Shown: piece after piece, positions 1-12,300 of the stretch | How positions within the stretch are numbered: position 1 is the first letter of the stretch | Layout of the letters: the number at the start of each line of letters is the position of its first letter | From: Pelecanus crispus | Lineage: Eukaryota > Chordata > Aves > Pelecaniformes > Pelecanidae | Assembly (NCBI RefSeq): GCF_030463565.1 | Contig: NC_134646.1 | Span: forward strand, 14,226,001-14,290,000 | Direction of reading: 5' to 3' | Length of the DNA stretch: 64,000 bases | The notes under the pieces: model-generated | Told to the model about the DNA's origin: nothing | What the model saw: the letters and a program-made list of their open reading frames with translations, nothing else | Databases searched by the model: none | Position numbers and translations under genes: made by a program

Positions 1-3000
1 GTGTTAGCCTTCATGTCCTTTTGAAAGGGACAGAAAGCGATTCAGAGCAGAATTTGTTAATTTGAGTACCTAAAAATGAGCGCCACAATTTGAGGCAGTT
101 AAGCCGGCCTCTCTTACATTGGATTTTTGCACTTCTGAGTATAAAACCTTGGACGTCTCAGTTTGGGGCTGTAAAACAGAAATGTCCAGAACCAGTAGCC
201 ACTTTAAAAAACGCCAATATGGTTGTAAGTCACGTGCACTGAAATGCAGTGACCATTCATTAATTATGCAGGCGTGCCACAAAAGCATGTAAGAATATCT
301 ATTTTGACCAAGGAAGGATGTGAAGAAATGTTTACAAATCCTTTCACGGCAATAACCATAAATAACAAGTAAACAGTGGCAGGAGCAACTGCTGCTGTAA
401 TATTGCTGTCATTTGTTGTGCGTGCATCAGCAGGCGCTGCGAGGGGAAATGACTGTCGGAGGAGAGAGAAATATGTTGCCAAGCAACACGAGACCCCGGC
501 CGGGGGACCCCCTCCCCTGCCCAGGAGCAGACAAAGCTTCCCGGGCCTCCCGGCTTTAACATACAACCACTCCGAAAGCTAAGCCAGCATCCATCAGGGG
601 AGAGTGGACATGGGCGGCGTGAGCGAGCAGGAGAAGGGATGAGAGCAGAGCCTCTAATTGGCGAGGAGAGGCTGCGGAGACCAAGAGAAGAAATGGCAAT
701 CGCGCCGGGGAGGGACGCAGGAAGGGGCTGAGGGGATAGACAGAAGCCAAGCCAGGATGGAGCGGCCGACCTAGGAGTGTGGCTGATCCGACAGCGCTTG
801 GATCAAACCCCTCTCCAGCGTGGAAGTGCTGGACCTGACTGGGGCTGCCTCGGCTGGAGGGAGAGCTGGAGAAGCATGGTAGAAGGAAGAGACTCTCCAG
901 GGTTTTTTTTTTCTTTTCAAAACATGCCTGTGTAAATATGGCAGACACAATATCAGCTGCTTACATTATTTGTCTTGAGGGAGCTGGCGTCTAGGTCCCT
1001 GCATGCTCTGCAACCTGCCAGATGGGAGGAGGGTGCAGAGTCTGGAATTCAAAGCTCAGAGAAGACAGCCAGGTACCCGCTCGGGTTCCTGTCTTTGCCA
1101 TTAACCTCCTGTGTTAGTAAGGCCAAGTTACACAAAACTTTCAAGTGAATCTCAGGGAATTGGGCATCCTACCTGATAGAAATTTGGGAGCAGCTGAATG
1201 CATAACTACAGCAGGCACCTTGGAAAACTGTCAGTTTTTCAATTATGACAATGACTGGGGCTGCTACATTCCCCTGGTAGCTGGGGTCAAGCAAGCATCA
1301 CTCTGCCACTGAGAGCCAACATTTACCAGTAGCATCTCTGAAAAGTTGAAGATGCAGGCAATAAATAATGGCACACAGTTGTGACTGTAACGCAAGCCGT
1401 GCTGAAGAGCTGGCCAGGCTGGAGGCCCTGGCTTGCCAGCTGCCTGAGCAAATGCTAAGATCTGCCTTATCGCCTAAAGGCATCGGATAAGGCTGAACAT
1501 GAGCACAGTTTACCTCTTACTTCCTAAACATCGCTGATTTCCACAAAGATGAAATTAAACTTCCTTCTGTATGGATGAAAAGACTCCCTCAAGCTGAAGT
1601 GGTTCACTAATTAAAATAGCTCTTTGTCCAAGGTTAGCAAGTTAAAAAATAGCAAGTGCTATGTTGTCACAAATCTACTAGGTGTTGTGAAGGGAGACAT
1701 GAGATGTACAGCCAACACGCCTTCAAATCTCTTGCTGAGTCTCCATTAATCCCCTGCATTCCAGATATCAGAGCAGTCACGCTGGCCTGGGGATCCGCTT
1801 CCAGTTGGTCAATAGCAACAGGAAAATCTTTAAACCTCCTTTTGATCCAGACATAAGTCGTGCAGGATCTGCATCTCGCAGACCAGCCCTCGGTTCTCCC
1901 AAGACTACCTGCTGCAAACTGGAGATACCGTACGCAGAGCCAGCGGGACTGTGTGATGCAGGAAGTATTCTAATGTCTGGAAGCACCGCTGCCTCCCAGC
2001 TCCCATCACTTATTAATGAGTTGTTATTCATTGCTGAAACGCTGCCAATTTGTATCATACAGGCAGTCAGGCAAGATGATCATATTGGTCTGCAGCAGCT
2101 TTAGCCTGTGAGTGAGGCACGGAGCGTAAGCCACACTGATTTCCATAGGGTGAAGAATCTGGGAGAGTTGCTTCTACTCTTCAGGCATAATCACATGCAC
2201 TGACAAAAGAAATGTGACTTTGCCTAACTCTCTCCTCAGACATTATGTGACTGCAAGGCCCACCACATCCCGTCTCCAGGCTGGTAGCTTTTGCAGCACA
2301 CATTAAATCTCTCACAAGGAAAGTCAAAGGAAAGAATGGGAAATAGCTTTGTATACCGCATTTCCTCCTCCTCTCCTGCCAAATGGGAGAGGCAGGGTTC
2401 ACAGAATTCCCTTCTTGTGTTAGGCTGTACTTCTTCTCTGGAGGGAGATTTACCACTTGTTCCAGAAACATTTAGGTTAGGAGGAGGTCTGAGACGTGGG
2501 AGGTGAGGAATATTCAGCCTCTACCCAGTTGTATGCCCCAGGTATTCCCTGATCACCATATACACACAGCTTTTTTACATGGCAGTGCAGATGTGCTTGT
2601 GTGTGTGCCATTTTCCTGAACGGGTTCTGATAATCTCTCCCAAGCCATTGCACTTCTGAGCGTCTCAGAGCTGAGAACGGGTGAACATATTTTAAGAAAA
2701 AACCCACATTTTTTAACAGAAAAGCACCATTTTAACAAAAACCAACCACACACTTATTACATGAAGGTATTTCTTACAATAATCTAGACTCCTCTTTTTG
2801 CTGCTACTTTGAAAGCCTGCTATGATTACAATGGGATATTATGCAAGACTGGTAGAGTTTATGTTTCATAAACATATGTAAAAATATATTATGCTCTATC
2901 ACAGTCCAGAATTGCATCCCAGATATGTTCTTGCAATGTCCAAAGTAAAAAAATGTAATGATACCCAAAGGTCATAAGGAAATCCAAGAGGCCTGTGGGC

Positions 3001-6000
3001 ATGCGGGAATTTATGTGCATATAGCAACTCACATTAACACACTGATGGGAGTTAAAGCACATCAATCTTTTGTACATCCAGATGAGAACACCACGAACCA
3101 ATTTTTCCTGACTTACATCCAATATTGATGGAGGTGACATAAGGCTGTAGAAGGTGCAGATCAGGGAAGAATCCCAACCTCTGGCTACTACTTGATTTAA
3201 TTTTTTAAATCTGCTGTGCCACCACCATCAAAAATAGCCTGATCTCATGCCACCACTGTCCAGAGGAAGGGGATGGAAAATGAGGATCTGTTTTATCATT
3301 TGGTAACGCTGCCACAAAGCAGGGGACTCTGAACAACCAGACCTTAAAATGAACTGAATAAAATGGACTGTTCATCCTTCCTCTGAGGCCCCATGCAAAG
3401 TATATATGAAACAACAGCAGACACAGGTTACAACTGGTATTTAGGAGGTAGAAATAGGAACATTTGAAGGAATAAACGTATTTTCTTCCTCTTTCACCTG
3501 TTTCATAGTTCTGATAAATTTAAAGCCTGAGTATGACCCAGTGCCACATAGGCCCATGTTCTTTGTAATATATTGTTGAAAAGCAGAGTAAATTAATAAA
3601 CCGCAGAGCTCACTACTGTTACTGCTGTAGCTAAACTGCTTTTGATACATGAGCTAGCCTCATACATTGTAATAGATATGATTTACCCTGTAAACGTTTC
3701 CAGTGAAATATATGAGAGTTCAGATATGTTTTCCTTTCCAGCCAGAGGAGCCTCTCTGTTCTTCAGAGCCTGTCTCCTAGGTGGTGTTTAAAAAGAAAAG
3801 ATGCTGCACTGCCACTTGTGACTGGCCTTTAACAAGTTTACACCCCTGCATAGGCTGAACACGACCCTTTGCAAAGCTCTTTTCAGCTCTTCCAGAGACA
3901 AAAACTGAACAGCTTTGACAAAGTGACTCCATTAAAAGAGCTTATTTGATCAGTCTGGTTTCACGCTTAAAATGCTTTTGGTCTCACCACCCCAACCATC
4001 TGCTCTCCCGTGACAGCAGTTCTGCCACCCTGCTGGGGTTTGCCTTCGCTGCTGGTCAACAGGAGCTCCTCCACAGAGAGAAGAGCCAGCCTCTTCGGGA
4101 AGGTCTGCCAGGGACCCACAGGTCAGCCAGATGCAGGACCACTAATTTGCCTTAAATCCTGGGGCTATGCAGACTCCCAGCTCTTATACACAGCTGCTGC
4201 ATGAAACTAGCAAGTCCCGTCCCTACCCAATGCCTCAAATTGCCTTGCTGCTGCAAATTATGGTTAGAGAAACTTGTTTTCCCTGTAGAGCACACAAACA
4301 AAGTAAGGTGCAGGAATAAAATACCACTGTTTCCAAATGGGAAGGACCTAAGTCTGATAAGATACCACCAGTATCTCTGACTTCACATTACATTTCACTG
4401 CTTAAAGCCTCTGTTCTTGCTTTGGAGACAGCTTTGGACAGCTGCAGAAAACACATGCATTTACAACAGCAGAGATAAGCAAAGCACATATGAAATACAT
4501 GCAAGTGAAGGAAATCCAAAATCAAATTACATTCATCAGGAGCAAGCTGAGAAATCAGCCGCAGACAAGCTCTCAAAATGTCCTGACATAACTGGAAAAA
4601 TCTCTTGGTTGATCCTGGCATCTTTTTATATATTGGGGCTTATACACATCATAAAAGCCCTGGGCATCTGAGGTACTACTGTATTTCCACAGTCATAAAT
4701 AAACCCAACCTTGCTTTGTATATGATCCGACTTCCTGTTCTGGGTTACACAGGGAGGATGCATAGCGCTAGATCAAGTTGCCTGGGGACTACGTATGACC
4801 AAAAGCCTTATAAATCTATAGGCAACTACAAACTCTCTGCTACCAGTGGAAAGTGAACAGAGTTTTAAGCAGACTCTAGCTCAGCCATAATGGCCATGTA
4901 ACATATAATATTTTTGTGCATTTAGCCCCCTGCCCTAGATCGTATTCCTGCCTACTTTTAAGTCAACCTTTGTTGGATTTTGCATGTCCATTGCCATTTT
5001 GAAATTCAAATCCTTTGAATAAAGTCAGAAAAAACCCCATGACTTCAGTGTCAGCTGGCCTTCAAATGTTTAGCCCTTGTAGTTTTAACTTTTCAAATGA
5101 CCAGCTCTGTCAGAGTTTTCCTTCACTTCCCCATATCAGCAGCGTGACAATGTTTTGAACACTTGTGAGCCAGCTCCTAAAAACATAGAGAAACGATGTG
5201 GTCCGAAAGCCAACCCATAGTACAAGGACCACAATTAAAGCGCATAAATCAGCAATTAAAGAGTTACTAAGCACAAACATCCAACTACTGTTGTTACAGT
5301 ATATCTACTCTTCCAATCTTTAGAAAGAACAATATACTGAATTAATATCCAAGAAATAACCTTTTAAAATTTGGCAAGGTAAAATAACTCATTTAAAGTC
5401 CTTTTTACATTAGCCTTTAAAATTAGCAAATTTGACTAAAGTCAATGAAGCATCCCACTTTAGCATCAGCTGGAGACAAAGTGGATAGATAATCCTGGAG
5501 TCACAACAAACATTACACTGGTTTTGTTCCAGTGGTCTTACGGGATCATAACGGCTAACAACACTAAGCTTCCTGTTAGTTAGGGCTAGCCGATGAACAA
5601 ATGTTCCTTGAGAGAATTTCTCCCAGTTTTAGGACTAGGCATAAGCTATAGGAAGTGTACTCCAGGCAGTAAAATGAGGGGAGATATTTCTTTCTTTCTG
5701 AGTTGTTTTACCCTTTGAACTATCCTGAACAATTCCTTTCTGTACGCTGACTACTTGCAAAGTGGCTGTCACGTCATCCGTCAGAGCCTAAGTTGTACAC
5801 GTTCCGCAAAACCCGTAAATCAAGTGTGGGGACAGTACAAAGCTCCGCTCCCCCCTCGCATCTCCTGCACCTGCTGCTTTCGAGTGGTGCTGCCAGTGAT
5901 GGATGCAGACCTCGCTGCGCTAGACCCTGTGCAAACACAGAACAAAAAGTCTTCGCCCCCAAAGAGGTTGCAACTAAAATCTAAGACATAAAAGAGCAGC

Positions 6001-6100
6001 TGAATCCACAGAGGCGGGAAAGGCTGGTTTTGTTCTCTCTGGGCTTTCACACAGGCAAGAGGCAGGCAGGGCCAGCTGACTGTAGTTGAACTTTTTCAGG
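1..6100. other. Intergenic DNA upstream of MGST2
   Basis: I find no coding exon here. All open frames are short and lack splice-site or homology support. The stretch is ordinary AT-leaning avian intergenic DNA, apart from a moderately CpG-rich block at about 380-830, listed separately. In human, as I remember it, SETD7 lies on this side of MGST2 in the opposite orientation. I looked for a SETD7-like first exon in this part and did not see one, so that gene is presumably further left. Confidence 0.6.
380..830. promoter_or_regulatory. CpG-enriched block with RFX X-box and inverted CCAAT box
   Basis: The block is richer in CG dinucleotides than its surroundings. It contains a near-palindromic X-box, GTTGCCAAGCAAC at 475-487, which fits the RFX pattern of two half-sites with a one-base spacer. 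It also contains an inverted CCAAT box (ATTGG) near 656. No coding exon is visible on either strand. A distal enhancer or an unannotated promoter is possible; this is inferred from composition and motifs only. Confidence 0.3.
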
Positions 6101-6104
6101 AATG

Positions 6105-6286
6105 AAAAATGGCCATAAATTTTGCACTCTCGTTTTAAAAAGCTAGGCTGTTTCAGTCCCAGGGCAGACCTTTGTTGCAATGCTGAAAAGCGCTGTAATT
6201 CTCCCACCTGTTGTTTTTCCTCATTGCTCGCTCGAGCTCCCTCTCCGCTCCACACATCCTGCTCGCACACGGAAGCTGCTGGGAGC
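6105..6286 (+). promoter_or_regulatory. MGST2: MGST2 proximal promoter / 5'UTR region (approximate)
   Basis: This is the sequence directly upstream of the MGST2 start codon. A weak TATA-like CATAAAT lies at 6114-6120, and a pyrimidine-rich stretch leads into the ATG. The region is not a strong CpG island. The transcription start cannot be fixed from sequence, so the boundaries are a guess. Confidence 0.3.
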
Positions 6287-6344
6287 ATGGCTGGTGATTT
6301 AATTTTGCTTGCGGCCGTCTCTCTTCTTTCCGCCTTCCAGCAAT
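6287..6344 (+). CDS. MGST2: MGST2 coding exon 1
   Basis: It encodes the first 19 residues ([19 protein letters not shown]) and the first base of codon 20, forming the start of transmembrane helix 1. The donor is CAAT|GTAAGA, a strong site. The codon completed by exon 2 is TGT (Cys20). Confidence 0.95.
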
Positions 6345-9300
6345 GTAAGATCTGTGGGGTTGCGTGGCTGGGGCTTGGGGAGGTTTCCACTGGTGCTGAA
6401 GTACTGGAAATTATTTTATGATAAACTGGCTGCTCTGTAACTTTATTCTGAGAACTCCTAAGATTTTTCTTACCGGAGCGTTGTTTACCCTCCCTGTAGC
6501 CTGAGAGGGAGTTGGCTCAGTGGGACAGATTACTTTTCCCTGTGGGAGAAACTAATTTGTTTTCAATTCTATTTTGTTTGCTGACTTTTTGGAATCACGC
6601 TATTGTGAGAGCTGTAAAGTTACCCCAAAGCCACATCGTGGCTTGGTTTCGATTCTTATTTAGGCACCTATACAATTGAAAAACTCAAAAGTGAGAGTAA
6701 ATTTGTGAAATCAAATACACCAATGCTGGACTGAAAGCGCTATAAAAACTGTTGCCTGAAATAGAGATATATACTAAGTATCTGAAATGAAAGAAGAAAG
6801 CAAACCTTTACACTAGGCAGCAATAAGATGAGATATTCCATATTATGTCCTCATCATTACCTTTCTTTAAGATCTAAATGGATTCATTTTACCCCCTGCT
6901 GATATGCCTCTGAGAATCAAGGACTAGGGACAGAACTGGGCAAGTCCGAGATGCTCTTTTTGCTGTGTATCAGTCTAAAACTACAGTAGCATTTTTAACA
7001 CTTGTCATTATTTTCTTTGAGATATGTTGATTCATATAGTTGTGTTCACACCAGGAAGCAAGATACATTTTGAAGGCATTTGTGCTATACGAGTATGAGA
7101 TTAAGAGCAAGTGAAAAAAAATCACTCTGCCTTTTTTCAAATATCTATAGCACTGCCAACTTACCTAGCCACCTATCTATGTGGCTTGCTTGTGTGTTTG
7201 TTTGTTCTCAAAGCCTCAACTACTGAAATAACATTTGTACCCGGCAGAAAAAAACCTTGAGAATGTGATCCTTCCAGGTTAAAAAAAGCCCAACACAACA
7301 GAAGGCAAATAAAAAGCACCTAAAATTTACATTCTCTTTTTCTGTCATCAGATCAGCTACAACATACCCTTGTGATCTTCACAGAACATTTCTAGCTGGT
7401 GGCAATATTTACCATCAACTTCTGTGAAAGTTCAACTTGCCTGCCTTGATTTTTAATGTAAAACTGTGAAGGACTAAAAACAAACAAACAAACGTTATCG
7501 GGAAAAGTACTGCAGTTTGAAAATGCAAAGAATTGTGCAGATACTGAAACTGCGCAGGGAGGGGGAAAATACCTATGTTCTTCCTTATTAGTTAATCTTA
7601 GTTAAAATCACGGAAAAGACAGGATAACCCGGGTTTTAATTTACACTGGCAGTCTGACATCAAGCCCAAAGAGAAACCTGTGTAAGAATCTGATCTGCTG
7701 ATCTGATTTAAATCATCACAGCTTAGCTTACTTTCAGCATGCTTTCTAGCATGGGTAAACCAACACAGATTAATTTATGAGAGTTCCAATAGATGTTGTG
7801 AAACCGGCACCATAAGCATGTGTTATAACCAGTTCGTGCGAGGGGAGTAGCCCAGCACGTGACCACTTGCTGTGGACAAAACACACGCAACATACACAGC
7901 ACTGGGTGCTCTGTTTGCTCGTCTGGTTATTCTGCTGAGCCTCCGGTCCCAAGTTAGGAAGGTGCTAATGGGCAATGCCACCTGCCTGAAGCAGTGCTGG
8001 AAGTCAGGTTTCACTTAACAATCGTCAGAGGTACAAGATTTAGTGTCTCAGGACCATGAGTTATTCAAAGAATCAGGTCAGTCGAAGATTAAGCTGCGCA
8101 AGAAATGCTCTAGGGTAGAAAGAAAGAGCAGAAGCAATGCAGGAAGTGGTTTCCAGGCACGAATCCAGTTTTAAGCAGCTAAGATCTGCTTGAGAGATCA
8201 GTGTTTTGTAGACTGATGGGAAAACAAGGGAATCCAATGAAAGGACAGAGTGGATCCCAGTCATTGATATAGGAGAGAACAGGGAGGACAGGAGTCCCAC
8301 TACTCCTCTATTTTGAAGCACCTCTGTGAACTAGCACCTTTTAAAATCACTCTTAGTAATTCCAGGACCCAGCAAGACATTATTAAAAAGTATTTGATTT
8401 TTTTTTTAAAGGTTGTTAGGCCAGGCCATGCAAATTTAACATGCACTATCATACACTGCAATACAGGTAGCAGCTTCTCTATAGGCTTTTTAACAGAGTA
8501 ATGTTCCTTGAAAGCCTGCTTTGTCCCATATTCTCAGAGTAAAGATATTAACTCAGTAACCATAAATGCCACCTGAAGATGAAAGCAAAAAAAGGCAAAC
8601 AAAGGCAAGTCAAGCATACTTTGTAACTACCTCAGTCATGTAATTTAGCTGCTAGAATTCAACAACTTGATACAGGGGGAAGAAAAGGCTACGAAAATCT
8701 TTACTTACTCCTGCTGCAATGCTTTCTGGAGTCCTCACGACAGCACCTCCAGTGGGTGGGGCAGAAGAGCTCTCCCATTGCTTTATTATTTACTTGAGCC
8801 CTTGTTAAACCATAATCACAAAACTTAAAGTTGGAGTTACAATCGCTACTTTCCATTCACCAGCAAGGAACTAAAAGGCAAGTCCTATGCAGTTAACAAA
8901 AAATACAGTAATTATTCCTCTCCTGAGCTCTTTTCGAGTCCCTGGCTGGCACCTGTCTTGTTCTGCACACCGGGCTCACCTTTTCTTTTAAGGTGACAGA
9001 CGTGACTCCAGTTCTCCCACTGCGCAGTGCCACAGCTTGGTTTTCACTGGCATATAAAAACCCACTTGTCCCTAACTGAAGCAAAGTTCCCATCAATCAC
9101 AGTGGAAGCCACTAAAGAAGTGGATTTTACCATGGTCAGCCATACTATCGTACTATCACAACCTGTTTCTGCGTACGGTTAACCAGTCTCCCATGTGCAA
9201 ATCTCTGCCCCTCAAACCAGAGCCTTGCTGACCAAGCAATACCAAGGGCAAATCGCATTCCAGCTGAGGCCAGGGTTATACCATGGCCTTGACAATTTGC

Positions 9301-12300
9301 TTTGGGTAACTGTACTGAACAAACAAGAACGATTTGGCCCCTACAGTGCCTTAATCTTCTTATTTCCCCCAGTAAGTTTACTTTGTCCAGCATCCCTTCA
9401 AGGCTTTTTTTCAGCTCATTTGGACGCAATGAGCTGCCTTGGCTTGCCTTAGTTCCTCAGTAGAAAAAAACAGGTCCCAGACTGGTTCTAAGCAGTGAAC
9501 AGGTCAGTGCGGCCAGAAAATGAGGAACGCCTTGCTGGCTAAAAACGCCATTGCACAAAAGACTATGGCTCACTTACCACTTTGACTGATAAGCCAGGCA
9601 GGATTTGCTAGCACGTAGCTTTTGTCATAAAAAAAGAGACCATTTTGAGGGCAACAGAAGTTAAACAGCAACTTTTCAGTTAAGTTTTCTGGGAAAATAT
9701 TTCTCAGAGGTAATTCTTGTGCTTCCACAAGTTTCAGTCTCCTTGAAGCATGTTCCCTAAACCCTCCCTGCTACCATTCTTCCCTTCTGAAAGGGCTGCA
9801 AGGTGGCACATAATGGATGAATCACCAGGCACGACAAGAGATGTGTGGGTGAGAGTGGAGGAGGTCTTGCTGGATGCAAATACAATGAAAGGTCCTGTAA
9901 ACCTGCCTTACGGAGAGGTAGCTGAGATGCTCTGACTAGTCTCTGGAGAGAAGGGTTAAGAGGTCACTTGAACACAGCCCGTAATTACTTATATGGGCAG
10001 AAGACAGACGGGAAAATGCCTTTTTGGGAAAAGGCTTTGGCCACAAGGCTAAGACATAAGAGGTGCACAGGGCAGCACCACTAATATGTCTAGCTGTATT
10101 TTAATGCCACTGCTCCCAGAAGGAAGGACAGAAGGTATGCTCTAGGCTTGCCCCTTAGACAAGTCTTTTTAGGGAACTCAGGTGGGTGCCTGGTTTCTGG
10201 ATCCAGGCAAAGTTTAGGTACAAGGTAGATAGCGAGCTTCTCACACAGTGTGGCTACGACATAGGCAGAAAAATAACTCCAGGTGCCCAGAGAGTTTTAA
10301 AGTCAAACGGGGTGATGCCCAATAGCTCTGCTGCATACAGAAAATTGCTGTCTGTGTATTGCCTTTTGTCCTTGTGAGCCTCTGTTCAACTTTTAGGGAG
10401 AAACTTCTGTAAATGAGGCCATCAGTAAAATGAGGTATACATATACACGTCAGAAGTGATCCTAGAAATACAGGTCAGAAGTGCAGAGATAGTGTTTGAT
10501 TGGTTTGGGTTTTTTTGGTAAGTAACTGATATTTAGTCACTGTACAGTAAGTAATCTTTTTCACGGCACTGCATCAGTTCTAAAAAATGCTTTTTACAAG
10601 ACAGGTAAATACTATCAGCTCCAATCAGTGGAGGTGGAAACAGCATATGTCCTCCGACAGATAGCTCTCAGAGCTCTCCAGCAGATGAGGAGAGCAGGGA
10701 ACAGGCTACAGCCTCTGCAGTTGCAGCTCTCTGCTCTTTCCAACACACTGAAGTTTGAGAGTCCGAGACAATAACAACAGGTAGAAAAGCATGCGCTATA
10801 AGATATGGGTAAATAACTTTAAAAAGGTGGCTACCAGATTTTTGTTTCCAAAGATGGTAGTGCTGCCCCATACTCCAGAGCATCATAGCTCTTAGCATCA
10901 CTAAACCAAAATGACCATGTGCTACTCAAGCAAGTAGGGAACTGACCTCTATCAGGGCAATTTGGTTACTGAGAGACTGCTAAGGCAGCGCACGGCCGCT
11001 GTGGCGTGACTACGCCGCTCCTAGGCTGTGCAGTTCTAGGATTCAGATGAGGCAGAAGGATATTTAAGTCATAGCTAGTGTAGCAAATGCAAAAAGAGAA
11101 TGCATATATTTCTGAAATAGCAATTTTTCCCCTTCCTCATGAGTAAGTCACTCCGGAAGATCTAAACTTTTGTAGGGAAAAACTAGTTTATCTAATATTG
11201 GTCTCTTGCTGTCAAATGAAACGGAAAGAGCTGACGAACAATGATCTCTATTTAAAAAATTACTGACGTGTTAGGGACGCAACTGAGCTGAGGAACTATG
11301 TGATTCGTGAGCCTTATTTTTGCTTACAGGTCATTTTGCTTGGCTGGTGGGGAAATCAAGACTGAAGCACAAGGTCATGCCCCCACTTGTCACTGGAGCT
11401 CCAGAATTTGACAGAACATTTCGTGCACAGTAAGTCCGGAGATCATTAAGATGGTGGCAATGAATAACAATTCAGTCCAGAAGAGAAGCAAAAACATTAT
11501 CTTAAAAATTTACCTTTTCTTTGCATCCTTTGCTCAAAGAAAAAGAAAAATAACGAACAGATCGCTTTTCAAATGGTTCAGCTATTATTTTAATGATAAC
11601 GGGGTACAGCTCATTTAAAACAGTCACTGTTCAAATTCTGATCAAACTAGGCAATCAGATTCCCCAAACCTAAAGCAGGGGCTGAGAGCTAATTGACTGT
11701 TACTTAGAGAATTCAGATGTTGTGGATCTAGCAAGCTGTGCTGTCTGTTCTTGGACTGTGGCTAACACCAAACATGTGGAAGACAAGAGCACAGAAAAGC
11801 TCTGTCTTCACAGTGGATAACGCTGGAATAGCCTGTCTAACAAGGCAGCGTTTTCCTAAAGGGCTTCAGTTTGTGATTAGCTAATGACCCTATGCAAAGT
11901 ATTTATATTTATTTCAAACAATCCCATCTGCTGTAACTGTAGTTGTAGCGGATAACAATAATGAGACATAGAATGCATCAGACAACATATTAGCTAACTT
12001 AATTCGTTAAAAAGAAATTCATTCAGAACAACCAAGAAAAGATATCCAAACAAAATATTGGTAGGAAAACTGATGATGTCCACAAATAAAGATGTTATGG
12101 TCCTCACCATAAGAAGATCTATCGTGTGCTGTCTGTGCCTGACAGCACTTCATAAAGGCAGTTGGCCTCAGCAGGGCAATCCAAGCTGCCTACGCACAGC
12201 TCTATGCTTCCTCTTGCAGTCCCAGGAATGCTGACCCACAAAACTTGCATACCGAGTATGGAGATAAGTGATTAACATCACATCCACGTGCTGGAATTCC

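Noticed and set aside
380-830. Possible first exon of SETD7 in the left CpG-enriched block
   Set aside because: None of the frames resembles the SETD7 N terminus as I remember it, so orthologous placement is not supported.
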